Below the pieces are notes generated by a model, which searched no databases, was not told where the DNA came from, and was given only the letters and a program-made list of their open reading frames with translations. A stretch of 64,000 bases of DNA, taken from contig NZ_NFLQ01000012.1 of assembly GCF_002160985.1 (NCBI RefSeq), positions 43,531 to 107,530 of the forward strand, given 5' to 3'. This DNA is from Lachnoclostridium sp. An118. GTDB taxonomy: Bacteria; Bacillota; Clostridia; Lachnospirales; Lachnospiraceae. The position numbers were made by a program, and so were the translations under genes. Every line of letters starts with the position of its first letter. Within the stretch, counting starts at the first letter, position 1. Positions 34,326 through 42,819 of the stretch are shown piece by piece.

Positions 34326-34564
34326 GGCTGGATGGCTTTTGCCTGCCGGAGAAGGAAACAGTAGCGCTTCCATGCTGCGTTTCCCCGATAAATATAGCAG
34401 TCGATCAGGTCGGGGTCGCAGGCGTTCTGAAAGTTGTTGTAGGCGTCTTCGATCTCCTGCCTGGCCTGAGCCAGCTCCTCGGCAATATCAAAGCTTTCTC
34501 TTTCAAAGGACAGTCTTTTATAGATGTCTTCCTCGGCAGCCCGTCCCCTCTGGAACAGCTTCAT
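34322..34564 (-). CDS. DUF2508 / YaaL-like small protein
   Basis: 80 residues, helical and charged (FDIAEELAQARQEIEDAYNNFQ, DPDLIDCYIYRGNAAWKRYCFLLRQAK). The D-DLID-YIYR...Y--L---AK pattern fits DUF2508 (B. subtilis YaaL). YaaL lies next to bofA in Bacillus; here the neighbouring gene is BofA-like too, but divergent, which supports the call. Function unknown. Tail-to-tail with the dCMP deaminase gene (4-base overlap). Confidence 0.78.
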   Translation of the reverse strand: MKLFQRGRAAEEDIYKRLSFERESFDIAEELAQARQEIEDAYNNFQNACDPDLIDCYIYRGNAAWKRYCFLLRQAKAIQP

Positions 34565-34688
34565 GTGCAGTCACCTCCACGGTCATTTCTCTTTATTTCC
34601 AGTATAGCCAGATTTTGAGAATAAAATACCCGAAGCAGCTCATATACATGTAAAAATGATCGGGCGGGGAGTGTCGGGGAAAAGGGCG

Positions 34689-34919
34689 ATGGAAGACGGG
34701 AGAGAGTATGTCCCGGGCGAGAGACCGGGCTGGGTGATCAATTTTGTCATACGCGCGCTGGCCGGGATGGCTGTCATTTTCTTTGTAAACTATTTCCTTG
34801 ACTCACGGGGGATAGACATGGCGGTGGGGATTGGACCGGTGTCCCTTTTGACATCGGGAGTCCTTGGAATACCTGGGGTTGCGCTCCTTTATGGGATCGT
34901 GCTCTATCAATCTTTGTGA
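34689..34919 (+). CDS. bofA: BofA-like pro-sigma-K processing inhibitor
   Basis: 76 residues with two membrane segments (VIRALAGMAVIFFVNYFL and LLTSGVLGIPGVALLYGIVLY). The first helix with its Asn (FFVNYF) and the glycine-rich GVLGIPGVALLYG end are BofA hallmarks; in Bacillus BofA holds the SpoIVFB protease inactive until the forespore signal. In clostridia pathway details differ. ATG 34689 has AAGGGCG nearby; ATG 34656 is possible. A CTTTGTGA/TTCACAAAG hairpin follows the stop. Confidence 0.82.
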   Translation: MEDGREYVPGERPGWVINFVIRALAGMAVIFFVNYFLDSRGIDMAVGIGPVSLLTSGVLGIPGVALLYGIVLYQSL

Positions 34920-34955
34920 GAATTTCACAAAGAAAAAATATTTCTGAAAAAGCTA

Positions 34956-34984
34956 TGGACATTTGTGCGGTGTAAGGCTATAAT
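34956..34984 (+). promoter_or_regulatory. Promoter of the Tad pilus operon
   Basis: TGGACA (34956-34961), 17-base spacer, TATAAT (34979-34984). The leader of about 175 nt contains two small perfect hairpins: TACAAGTT/AACTTGTA (34991-35011) and GCATGC/GCATGC (35138-35154), the latter just before the GGGGAGG ribosome site. Confidence 0.75.
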
Positions 34985-35168
34985 ACATCGTACAAGTTTT
35001 CATAACTTGTATCTGATCAAATCTTGTTGAAAATCTGACACTTGTTTCTGTAATTCAAGGCCTTTTCGGCAGAGAATTCAAAAACAAAACAAACACAACT
35101 GAATAGGGAACTGTAAACAGAACAGCAAAAGAACATATGCATGCAGAACGCATGCGGGGAGGATGTAT

Positions 35169-36143
35169 GTGAGCAGCAGAAATTTGGTCATCTGCGACCC
35201 GGAGACAGAGTATGCTGCCAGGCTCGCCGCGTTTCTGAACGGGAAAAGGGAACTTGCCTTTCAAGTAAAAACATGTAAAAGTCCCGATCAGATCCGGGAG
35301 GCTGCAGGACAGATGCCGGTAGATATCCTGCTGATAGCTGATGAGTGCAGGGAGCTGTACGACATGCAGAGTGAAGGGGAAAAGGCGGACAAGACAGTCC
35401 TTCTCACCTCGGAGAGAGAGGAGCGGGAGGATGTGGACGCCATTTTCAAATATCAGTCAGGGGAACATATCTGTATGCGTCTGGTGCAGCTTCTGGCAAA
35501 GGGAGAAAAACCGGACCTTCTCCGGATACGCAGGAAGGGAAATGGAAGGATCATAGGATTTTATTCACCTGTCCGCAGGCTCGGGCAGACAAAAATGGCT
35601 CTCCGGAAAGGAAGGGAGCTGTCCCGCACAGAGAATGTACTGTATCTGAACATGGAGAGCTATGCGGGGCCGGGCGTATATTTCCCGGAGGAGAGGCAGA
35701 GAAACATGTCCGAGCTCCTATACTATGCAAAGCAGGAGTCAAAAAAGCTGGCCGGTGTCCTTGCGGGGCTGGTAAGAAGCCGGGACGGCATGGACTATGT
35801 GCCGCCTGCCTGTATCCCGGACGATATCAGGGACGTGTCTGCCGGAGAGTGGATCTGGCTCTTTGAGGAGATCCTGCGGACGAGTATCTACGATACCCTT
35901 GTGCTGGACATTGGCGACAGTGTGCAGGGGCTGTACAGGATACTGGAAGCCTGTGATGAAATCTATATGCCTGCGGCAGATGACCCTGCGGCCTCCTCCA
36001 AGATACGGCAGTTCGAGGAGGCTCTTGAACAGGCCGGCTGCGGGCATATGGCAGAAAGGGTGGTACGATGTGATATCAGAAGAACAGCTCCAGGAAAAGG
36101 TGCTGGCCAGGCTGGACCTGTCAAGAGAGATAGGAGACGATGA
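35169..36143 (+). CDS. TadZ/CpaE-like pilus localisation protein with atypical P-loop
   Basis: 324 residues. N-terminal receiver-like domain (about 1-105: LVICDPETEYAARLAAFL, DILLIADECREL) followed by a MinD/ParA-like domain (from about 120). The deviant Walker A of active CpaE is altered: FYSPVRRLGQTKMAL keeps the final G-x-T/K pattern but lacks KGGxGKT. TadZ proteins place the Tad secretion machine in the cell. GGGGAGG sits 6-7 bases before GTG 35169, which I prefer to ATG 35163. It overlaps cpaF by 74 bases. Confidence 0.82.
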   Translation: MSSRNLVICDPETEYAARLAAFLNGKRELAFQVKTCKSPDQIREAAGQMPVDILLIADECRELYDMQSEGEKADKTVLLTSEREEREDVDAIFKYQSGEHICMRLVQLLAKGEKPDLLRIRRKGNGRIIGFYSPVRRLGQTKMALRKGRELSRTENVLYLNMESYAGPGVYFPEERQRNMSELLYYAKQESKKLAGVLAGLVRSRDGMDYVPPACIPDDIRDVSAGEWIWLFEEILRTSIYDTLVLDIGDSVQGLYRILEACDEIYMPAADDPAASSKIRQFEEALEQAGCGHMAERVVRCDIRRTAPGKGAGQAGPVKRDRRR

Positions 36144-37287
36144 GCTGACAGAGCTGATCTTCCGGGTGCTGGACGAGGAGAGCGCGGGAGGGTACATACC
36201 GCTCAAGAAGAAGGCGGAGCTGGGGCGGGAGCTGTACAATGCCTTCCGCCGGCTGGACCTTCTCCAGGACCTGATAGAGGACCAGGAGATCACGGAGATC
36301 ATGATCAACGGCACGCAGAATATTTTCGTGGAGAAAAAAGGAAAGATTTACATGACGGACAAGCGCTTTGTGTCCCGGAGCAGGCTGGAGGACGTGATAC
36401 AGCAGATCGTGGCGGGGGCCAACCGCATGGTGAACGAGTCGGTGCCCATCGCCGACGCCCGCCTCCCGGACGGTTCCAGAGTCAATGTGGTGCTCTATCC
36501 AGTGGCCCTCAACGGTCCGGTGGTGACGATCCGCAAATTCCCCTCGGAGCAGATCACCATGCAGGATCTGGTCCGCCTGGGGGCCCTTGGCGAGGAGACG
36601 GCGGGCTTCCTGAAGATGCTGGTCATAGCCGGGTACAACATTTTTATCAGCGGAGGCACCGGCTCCGGAAAGACCACGCTCCTCAATGCTCTGTCCCAGT
36701 TCATACCGGGGGAGGAGAGAGTCATCACGATAGAAGACAACGCGGAGCTCCAGATCCAGGGAGTGCCCAATCTGGTGCGGATGGAGGCAAGGAATCCCAA
36801 CATGGAGGGGGCCGGTGAGATCACTATCCGGCAGCTCATCCGGACCGCCCTCAGGATGCGGCCGGACCGCATCATCGTGGGAGAGGTCAGGGGGCCGGAA
36901 ACCATCGACATGATACAGGCCATGTCCACCGGACACAGGGGAAGTCTCAGCACCGGCCACTCCGACAGTCCCAGAGATATGCTGAGGAGGCTGGAGACCA
37001 TGGTGCTCATGGGGATGGATATCCCCCTGGCAGCCATACAAAGACAGATTGCCTCCGCTATCGATATCATCATCCATGTGGGCCGGCTGCGGGACAGGAG
37101 CAGGAAGGTGCTGGAGATCGTGGAGGTGCTGGACTATGAAGACGGGGAAATCCAGACAGGCTGTCTCTATGAGTTTCAGGAGACAAAATGCAGGAGGACA
37201 GACGGCGTCATCGAGGGAAGGTGGCAGAAGTGCCGGGCGCTCCTGCACACAGAAAAATTACTTTCAGCAGGATATCAGACCCCATGA
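36070..37287 (+). CDS. cpaF: CpaF/TadA secretion ATPase
   Basis: 405 residues. An N-terminal helical domain is followed by the type II/IV secretion ATPase core with Walker A GGTGSGKTTLLNAL (about 198-205), Asp/Glu boxes ITIEDNAELQ and RIIVGEVRGPE, and His box STGHRGSLSTGHS. It powers Flp pilus assembly at the inner face of the membrane. The start is GTG 36070 (AAAGGGTGG upstream), inside the end of tadZ. Confidence 0.95.
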   Translation: MISEEQLQEKVLARLDLSREIGDDELTELIFRVLDEESAGGYIPLKKKAELGRELYNAFRRLDLLQDLIEDQEITEIMINGTQNIFVEKKGKIYMTDKRFVSRSRLEDVIQQIVAGANRMVNESVPIADARLPDGSRVNVVLYPVALNGPVVTIRKFPSEQITMQDLVRLGALGEETAGFLKMLVIAGYNIFISGGTGSGKTTLLNALSQFIPGEERVITIEDNAELQIQGVPNLVRMEARNPNMEGAGEITIRQLIRTALRMRPDRIIVGEVRGPETIDMIQAMSTGHRGSLSTGHSDSPRDMLRRLETMVLMGMDIPLAAIQRQIASAIDIIIHVGRLRDRSRKVLEIVEVLDYEDGEIQTGCLYEFQETKCRRTDGVIEGRWQKCRALLHTEKLLSAGYQTP

Positions 37288-37990
37288 GTATGCTCTTGCA
37301 GTCTTAAAATATGCAGGATTTCTTGCAGCGGTCGCCTGGCTCTACTACGAGTCGGTATGGGCCTTTCTCCTGTGCATGCCGGGAGCCTTTCTGTATCTGA
37401 GGCACTGGAAAGAGGAGTGCCTGGAGAAGAAAAAGAGAGAATTTGCCCTCCAGTTTCAGGAGGCGATCCGCTCTCTCGCGGCAGCTCTGAATGTGGGGTA
37501 TTCCCTTGAAAATGCAATAAAAGAAACAAAAAAAGATATTAATATATTATATAGTGAACAATCAGCCATAAACCGGGAGTTTGACTATATGATCCGGCAG
37601 ATTTACCTGCAAATCCCCATGGACCAGATCCTGTACCAGTGGGCCGGGAGGGTGGACCAGGAGGACCTGCACAGCTTTGTGAATGTCTTTGTCACGGCGA
37701 AGAAGAGCGGAGGTGACTCCCTGAGGGTCATACGGGACTCCATCGCGCAGATACGGGACAAGATGGAGATGCAGAGGGAAATAGACACCATTCTTGCAGC
37801 CAGAAAATACGAATTTAGGGTGATGTCCGTGATCCCTTTTGGCATTGTGGCCTACATGAAGCTGAGCTTTCCCGAATTTATGGATGCGTTGTACGGTAAT
37901 CTCATAGGAGCGGGAGTGATGAGCGCATGTCTGGGAGTGTACCTGGCCGCCTGGTATCTCGGGCGAAAAATTGTAAATATAGAAATCTGA
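37136..37990 (+). CDS. TadB-like inner-membrane platform protein
   Basis: Up to 284 residues. Two N-terminal membrane helices, a cytoplasmic GspF-like domain (FQEAIRSLAAALNVGYSLENAI, FVTAKKSGGDSLRVIRDSIAQI) and two C-terminal membrane segments, as in type II secretion F/TadB platform proteins. The start is doubtful: ATG 37136 has GGAGGTG 7 bases upstream but overlaps cpaF by 152 bases; ATG 37169 is the alternative, and the family-like part begins only near 37290. Confidence 0.85.
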   Translation: MKTGKSRQAVSMSFRRQNAGGQTASSREGGRSAGRSCTQKNYFQQDIRPHEYALAVLKYAGFLAAVAWLYYESVWAFLLCMPGAFLYLRHWKEECLEKKKREFALQFQEAIRSLAAALNVGYSLENAIKETKKDINILYSEQSAINREFDYMIRQIYLQIPMDQILYQWAGRVDQEDLHSFVNVFVTAKKSGGDSLRVIRDSIAQIRDKMEMQREIDTILAARKYEFRVMSVIPFGIVAYMKLSFPEFMDALYGNLIGAGVMSACLGVYLAAWYLGRKIVNIEI

Positions 37991-39213
37991 TCCTTCTCGT
38001 ATCGGTCCTCTCTCTCCTGGGCTCCGCGGCACTGCTGGTGTCCGACGCAGGGCGGGCGGCGGCGGAGCAGCGGCAGATAGAGAGGAACAGCTACGGGCAG
38101 GGAGAGAAAACCGAGAGCTTCCAGATCACGGTGGACGGAGAGCGGGCGGAGGAGGCCCTGGATATCACCGTGGGAGAGAGGCAGTACACGGCAGAGGAGC
38201 TGCAGGATATCTTTGACAGGGCGGCAGAGGAGCTTGAAGTGCTGGCGCTGGGAGCGAATGAGAGCCTGGACCAGGTGACAGAGGACCTGTCTCTCGCCGC
38301 AAGGCTGCCGGACCTTCCGATCGCCGTGGAGTGGGAGCTGGACAGATACGATGTCCTCACTGTGAGCGGAGAGATACAGGAGACGGCGCTGCGGGAAGCA
38401 CTGGAAGAAGAACCGGAGGGGGTCCTTGTGAACCTGAAGGCGTTTATGACCTACACACAGGACCAGACCAGGCAGGCGGTCCATGAGATGACAGTGAGGC
38501 TGTGTCCGGCCCCACGGACGAAGGAGGAGGAGCTGTTAGACAAGATACGGGGAAAGATCACAGAGTATGGAAATGAAAACAAGACAGAAGAAATGATTAA
38601 GTTGCCGGAAGAAGTGGACGGACGGGAAATCAGCTACCACTATCAGATGGATGCAAGAGGGATGGTGGTCCTGGCCATGGGCGCTGTGACAGTGCTCCTC
38701 CTGTTCTGCCTGGAAAGACAGAACGAGAAAAAGGACGAGGAAAAGAAAAAACAGCAGATGATGATGGATTATCCCCAGATCGTCAGCCAGCTGAACCTCC
38801 TGCTGGGAGCAGGCATGAGCAGCAAGAGCGCCTGGAAGAAGATCGTAGATGATTACCAGAGGAGAAAGCCGGCAAGAGGAACGCGGGCCGCCTACGAGGA
38901 GATGGCGTCCACATGGAATGAGATGTGCGGGGGAGTCCCGGAGAAGGACTGCTACGAGAGCTTTGGCAGCAGATGCGGCCTCCAGGACTATATGAAGCTG
39001 GGAGCCCTCCTGTCCCAGAATCTGCGGAGGGGCACAAAGGGGCTGGCGGATGCCCTCCGCCTTGAAGGGCTCCACGCCTTTGAGGAGCGCAAGGCTCTCG
39101 CCAGGCGCAGAGGCGAGGAGGCGGGGACCAGGCTGCTGCTCCCCATGTTCCTGATGCTGGCCGTGGTGCTGGTCATTGTCATCGTGCCGGCCTTCCTGTC
39201 CATCTCCCTCTAG
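37927..39213 (+). CDS. TadC-like platform protein with long extracytoplasmic insert
   Basis: 428 residues. Membrane helix at 20-40, then about 190 residues that look soluble and acidic before a second helix (MVVLAMGAVTVLLLFCL), then the GspF-like core (DYPQIVSQLNLLLGAGMSSKSAW, GTKGLADALRLEG) and a C-terminal helix. The TadC core is clear; the long domain between the first two helices is larger than in TadC of proteobacteria. Overlaps tadB by 64 bases. Confidence 0.82.
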   Translation: MSGSVPGRLVSRAKNCKYRNLILLVSVLSLLGSAALLVSDAGRAAAEQRQIERNSYGQGEKTESFQITVDGERAEEALDITVGERQYTAEELQDIFDRAAEELEVLALGANESLDQVTEDLSLAARLPDLPIAVEWELDRYDVLTVSGEIQETALREALEEEPEGVLVNLKAFMTYTQDQTRQAVHEMTVRLCPAPRTKEEELLDKIRGKITEYGNENKTEEMIKLPEEVDGREISYHYQMDARGMVVLAMGAVTVLLLFCLERQNEKKDEEKKKQQMMMDYPQIVSQLNLLLGAGMSSKSAWKKIVDDYQRRKPARGTRAAYEEMASTWNEMCGGVPEKDCYESFGSRCGLQDYMKLGALLSQNLRRGTKGLADALRLEGLHAFEERKALARRRGEEAGTRLLLPMFLMLAVVLVIVIVPAFLSISL

Positions 39214-39256
39214 GGGAGCGGCGCGGAAAAAGTTTACGGAAAAAGGAGGAAGATGT

Positions 39257-39433
39257 ATGTGGAGATTATATTACCTGGCACACCTGATGAGGGATAAGAG
39301 GGGGATTGGCGTGGTGGAGGTCATACTGATCCTGGTGGTGCTCATCGGGCTTGTCATCATTTTTAAGTCCCAGCTCACAAGCCTGGTGCAGACTATCTTT
39401 GAGAAGATAACAAGTGAAAGCGCAGGTATATAG
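39257..39433 (+). CDS. Flp-type prepilin (major Tad pilin candidate)
   Basis: 58 residues from ATG 39257. Short basic leader MWRLYYLAHLMRDKRG, then IGVVEVILILVVLIGLVIIF: cleavage after Gly leaves Glu at position +5, the type IVb rule, and the mature pilin is about 42 residues. AAAGGAGG precedes it. An Flp pilin polymerises into the Tad pilus after cleavage by the A24 peptidase encoded at 41805. Confidence 0.87.
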   Translation: MWRLYYLAHLMRDKRGIGVVEVILILVVLIGLVIIFKSQLTSLVQTIFEKITSESAGI

Positions 39434-40865
39434 AGTGTGTCAAAGGTGCAGGGGAGGAAACGCTCTTCAGGGAGAGATGACAGCCTTTCTGGCTCTCGTG
39501 TTCATCCTCCTCATAGCCTTTGCGGGCTCCCTTATGGAGAGCGCCTCCATACAGTCGGCCAAGAACCACAGGCGGGCGGATATGGACCGGGCCATGGAGT
39601 CGGTCTTCGCGGAATATCAGAAGGACCTGCTGGAGGAATATGAGCTGTTTGCCCTGGAGGGCAGCTATGAGAGCGGCAGCTACAGGGAGGAGAACGTATT
39701 TGACCGGCTCTCCTACTACGGGGCCGCCGATATGGACCACACCATGGCCAGGCTTCAGCTCCTCACCGATGACGGAGGCGCTCCGTTCCTTTCTCAGGTC
39801 AGCCAGTGGGTAAGATACAGGTATGGGCTGGACAGGCTGGAGGGGCTTTTGGGGACCGCCCAGGCATGGGAGACCCAGGATGAGGGGATAAGGGACTACC
39901 AGGAGCAGGAACAGGAGGGCAGCCGGGAGCTCTCCTCCCTCCTGGAGGAGCAGGAGCAGAGTCTTCCCTCTGAGGACAACCCGCTGGAAACGGTGGAGCG
40001 GCTAAAGAGCTCACCGCTCCTCTCGCTCGTAATGCCGGGGGACAGGCAGGTGTCAGGGAAGAGTATCCCGCTGGCAGAGCAGCCCTCTGGAAGGGCTCTG
40101 CAGCAGGGCTACGGCTCCTTTGACGATGTGGCGGAGCAGGGGGAGGCGTCCAGGCTTGCCCTGGGCGTGTACCTGATGGAGCATTTCTCCTCGGCGGTCC
40201 CGAGGGAGACGGCAGAGGGGCAGCCGGCTCTGCCCGGCGATGCCGGGGAGTCCGGAAGCGGGCTGGACTATCAGCTGGAGTATGTGATCGGCGGGCAGGC
40301 ATCAGACGCGGAAAACCTGGAGGAGACAGTGCGCAGACTCCTCCTCGTCCGGATGGTATCCAACTTTGCCTACATCCAGACTGACACCGCCAAAAGGGCG
40401 GAGGCAGCGGCTATGGCAGCCACCCTCTGTACCCTGATGGCAGTGCCTGCCATTGTAGAGGCAGTTACCCAGGCCCTCCTCTTTGCCTGGTCCTTCGGCG
40501 AGAGCATTGTGGATTTGCGGGCTCTGCTGAAAGGCAGCAGGGTGCCTCTTGTGAAGGACAGCGGGAGCTGGCAGCTCCAGCTCTCCGGCCTCCTGACGCT
40601 TGGAGACGGGGAGGAGTGGAACGAGGGAAAGGACACGGAGGGAGGCATGCACTATGAAGAGTACCTGCAGATGCTGCTCTTCCTCACAGGCACGGATGAG
40701 GCGGCTGTGCGGAGCCTGGACCTCATTGAGCAGCATATGCGGCTGGAGAGGGGGATGGAATGGTTCCGCATCGACCACTGTATCACAAAGCTGGAGATTG
40801 ACAGCAGGTGCAGCCTGCGCAGAGGGATCACCTACAGCTTTTCCACCTATTTCGGCTACAGATGA
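39414..40865 (+). CDS. DUF5702-like Tad-locus membrane protein
   Basis: 483 residues starting at GTG 39414, which overlaps the pilin gene's end. After a short cytoplasmic segment with E-M-T-AFLALVFILLIAFAGSLMES (a pilin-like N-terminal helix), the rest is largely soluble with a later hydrophobic pair (about 320-370). The helix with nearby Glu resembles TadG/TadE-type pseudopilins. Proteins of this build sit between flp and TadE genes in clostridial Tad loci (DUF5702). Exact role unknown. Confidence 0.7.
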   Translation: MKAQVYRVCQRCRGGNALQGEMTAFLALVFILLIAFAGSLMESASIQSAKNHRRADMDRAMESVFAEYQKDLLEEYELFALEGSYESGSYREENVFDRLSYYGAADMDHTMARLQLLTDDGGAPFLSQVSQWVRYRYGLDRLEGLLGTAQAWETQDEGIRDYQEQEQEGSRELSSLLEEQEQSLPSEDNPLETVERLKSSPLLSLVMPGDRQVSGKSIPLAEQPSGRALQQGYGSFDDVAEQGEASRLALGVYLMEHFSSAVPRETAEGQPALPGDAGESGSGLDYQLEYVIGGQASDAENLEETVRRLLLVRMVSNFAYIQTDTAKRAEAAAMAATLCTLMAVPAIVEAVTQALLFAWSFGESIVDLRALLKGSRVPLVKDSGSWQLQLSGLLTLGDGEEWNEGKDTEGGMHYEEYLQMLLFLTGTDEAAVRSLDLIEQHMRLERGMEWFRIDHCITKLEIDSRCSLRRGITYSFSTYFGYR

Positions 40866-40908
40866 TGCCCGGCCGGCTGACGGAGCGGTGGGATGCCGGC
40901 TGCGGAAA

Positions 40909-41070
40909 GGGAGTGCACAGGGGCGCCCTCCTGCCTTCTTTTTTAATATTAAGTCAGAAAGGAGATTTGGCATGATACTCCCATATAGATCAAAAAACAT
41001 ACTCTCATATTCAGAGGATCCTCCTTACAAGGATTTTCCTGTCCTCAGGAGGGCGCCCCTGTGCACTCCC
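40909..41070. repeat. Perfect 25-bp inverted repeat around a TadE-like gene start
   Basis: The 25 bases at 40909-40933 (core GTGCACAGGGGCGCCCTCCT) are exactly complementary to 41046-41070. The 112 bases between contain the ribosome site and the first 25 codons of the gene at 40972. Either a large mRNA hairpin that loops out the translation start, or a second invertible element. Confidence 0.8.
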
Positions 41071-41814
41071 GGAAAGGCCCAAAAGGGCAGCGTCACGGTG
41101 GAAGCGGCCCTTGCCATGCCCCTCTTTTTCTTTGCGGTGGTGGCTCTCTGCTATCTGTCTGAGGTCATGGCGATACGGACAAGTATCCGCAGCGGCCTCC
41201 AGTATGCGGGGAAGGCGGCCGCTGAGAGCGCCTATGAAAGACCGCTGCTCCTGTCGGGCAGCATAGAGCAGGACCTTGTAAAGGCAGTGGGAGAAGAGCG
41301 CCTGGACCGGAGCATTGTGGAGAACGGGAGCAGCGGCGTGCGCTGTGAAAGGTCCTACATGTCCATGAGCACCGGGATCATGGAGCTGCGGGCCGATTAC
41401 AGCGTGTATCTGCCGCTGCCTGTTTTCGGGAGGGTTGTGGTGCCTATGGAAGAGAGCTGCCGTGTCAAGGGATGGACCGGATACGAGAGGGCTGGTTTCC
41501 TGGCGGAGGATGAGGAGACTGTATACATCACTGAGACCGGCATGGTCTATCACCGTGATCCTCACTGCAATTACCTGGAGCTGTCCATCCGGATGGTGCC
41601 GGCCGGTGAGATAGAGCATCTCCGCAATGAGAGCCAGGGAAAATACTATCCCTGTGAGAGCTGTTCCCCGGAAGGGGCAGGCGGCGGAGTGTATATCACG
41701 GATCACGGAGACAGATATCACGGAAGCCTGGACTGCAGCGGGCTGAAGCGGACAGTCTATGCGGTGCCACTGTCCGAGGCAGTGGGAAAGGGGGCCTGTT
41801 CCAAATGTGGATAG
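40972..41814 (+). CDS. TadE-like pseudopilin with C-terminal Ada-type Cys motifs
   Basis: 280 residues. KGSVTVEAALAMPLFFFAVVAL (about 38-59) is a TadE prepilin-like helix with Gly cleavage site and Glu+5. The C-terminal 100 residues contain two repeats of the pattern YH-x4-C-x2-L ... PCESC / ACSKC (VYHRDPHCNYLEL...YYPCESC, RYHGSLDCSGLKR...ACSKC), probably metal-binding. GAAAGGAG lies 7 bases before ATG 40972. The first codons, including APLC, lie inside the inverted repeat. Confidence 0.82.
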   Translation: MILPYRSKNILSYSEDPPYKDFPVLRRAPLCTPGKAQKGSVTVEAALAMPLFFFAVVALCYLSEVMAIRTSIRSGLQYAGKAAAESAYERPLLLSGSIEQDLVKAVGEERLDRSIVENGSSGVRCERSYMSMSTGIMELRADYSVYLPLPVFGRVVVPMEESCRVKGWTGYERAGFLAEDEETVYITETGMVYHRDPHCNYLELSIRMVPAGEIEHLRNESQGKYYPCESCSPEGAGGGVYITDHGDRYHGSLDCSGLKRTVYAVPLSEAVGKGACSKCG

Positions 41815-42290
41815 AGATAGAGAAGCTTCAGGAAGTGATGACAGTGGGAAACCTGATCTGTCTTGCTTTTTTGCTGGGGATTTCTGTTTATGACATATAT
41901 TTCCACAGGATTTCAAAGGCCGTCCTTGTGCTGGCGAATCTGCTGGCAGTCTTCTACGCCCTCTTGCAGGCGGGGACGAGCCGGGAGAGCCGGGAAGAGC
42001 TGCTGTGGGCAGCGGCGGGAGCGTCCGCCGGGCTGCTCCTGCTCGGCATTGCCCGGCTTACGGAGGAGGCGGTGGGATACGGGGACGGCTGGCTGGTCGT
42101 GGCCCTGGGGAGCTATCTGGGACTATGGGGACTTGTGGAGGTGCTTGCGGCGGCCTGGGTGCTGCTGGCCGTGGCTGCAGCCGTGTGCCTGGTGGCAAAA
42201 AGGTGGTCCCGCAAGGCAGCTCTCCCCATGACGCCGTTTCTTACGGCAGGGTTTCTGCTCCTCCTGGCGGGAGAATATTTCCGGACTTAG
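41805..42290 (+). CDS. A24 prepilin peptidase (TadV/CpaA-like)
   Basis: 161 residues with about five membrane segments. Both catalytic aspartates are in place: SVYDIYFHRI near residue 30 and the GYGD motif (AVGYGDGWLVVALG) near residue 90. It should cut and perhaps methylate the Flp and TadE-like prepilins of this locus. ATG 41805 overlaps the previous gene by 10 bases; ATG 41838 is an alternative. Confidence 0.88.
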   Translation: MWIEIEKLQEVMTVGNLICLAFLLGISVYDIYFHRISKAVLVLANLLAVFYALLQAGTSRESREELLWAAAGASAGLLLLGIARLTEEAVGYGDGWLVVALGSYLGLWGLVEVLAAAWVLLAVAAAVCLVAKRWSRKAALPMTPFLTAGFLLLLAGEYFRT

Positions 42291-42303
42291 AAGGAGGAGC
42301 CCA

Positions 42304-42801
42304 TTGGGGCAGAAAGGAGACGGAAGTGAAGTGGGGGATAGGGAAAAGAAATATAGAGAGAAAAGGCGAGAAAGAGCTCAGAAAGAAGGAGCTCAGAAAG
42401 AAGGAGCGCCCGGAGAGTGGGGAGGCAGTCTCACTGTGGAGGCCGCCCTCCTGATGCCTCTCGTGGGCTTGCTCCTTGTGAGCAGCATACTGTTGTTTTT
42501 TTATTTTCATGACAAGAATATTATTTCTTCCTGCGCCTATGAAACCGCAGTGATAGGCAGCACGAAGGCCAGAGAGAAGGATGGGGTGGATGCATCCCTG
42601 CTGGACCAGGCTTTCCAGGAACGGATGCAGGGGAAATGTATTTTCTTTCCGGGAGCCCGGGCAGACATCCGGGTGGGAGATGAGGAGGTCACGGTCACCG
42701 CCTCGGCCGCCAGAGGGTATTTCCGTCTTCAGGTCGTACAGCGGGCGGCGGTGACGGAGCCGGAAGACCATATAAGAAGGATGCGGAGAATCATAAGATG
42801 A
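42304..42801 (+). CDS. TadE-like pseudopilin 2
   Basis: 165 residues from TTG 42304 (AAGGAGGAG upstream) or about 156 from GTG 42331. A long basic, Glu/Lys-rich leader with a small repeat (AQKEGAQKEGA) precedes GGSLTVEAALLMPLVGLLLVSS, a TadE-type cleavage site and helix. Two cysteines follow (SSCAYE, GKCIFF). The leader is unusually long for a prepilin. Confidence 0.78.
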   Translation: MGQKGDGSEVGDREKKYREKRRERAQKEGAQKEGAPGEWGGSLTVEAALLMPLVGLLLVSSILLFFYFHDKNIISSCAYETAVIGSTKAREKDGVDASLLDQAFQERMQGKCIFFPGARADIRVGDEEVTVTASAARGYFRLQVVQRAAVTEPEDHIRRMRRIIR

Positions 42802-42819
42802 AGAAGAGGAAGAGAAGAA

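Noticed and set aside
34985..35168. Cyclic-di-GMP riboswitch in the Tad operon leader
   Set aside because: Only two small local hairpins; the conserved GEMM core is missing.
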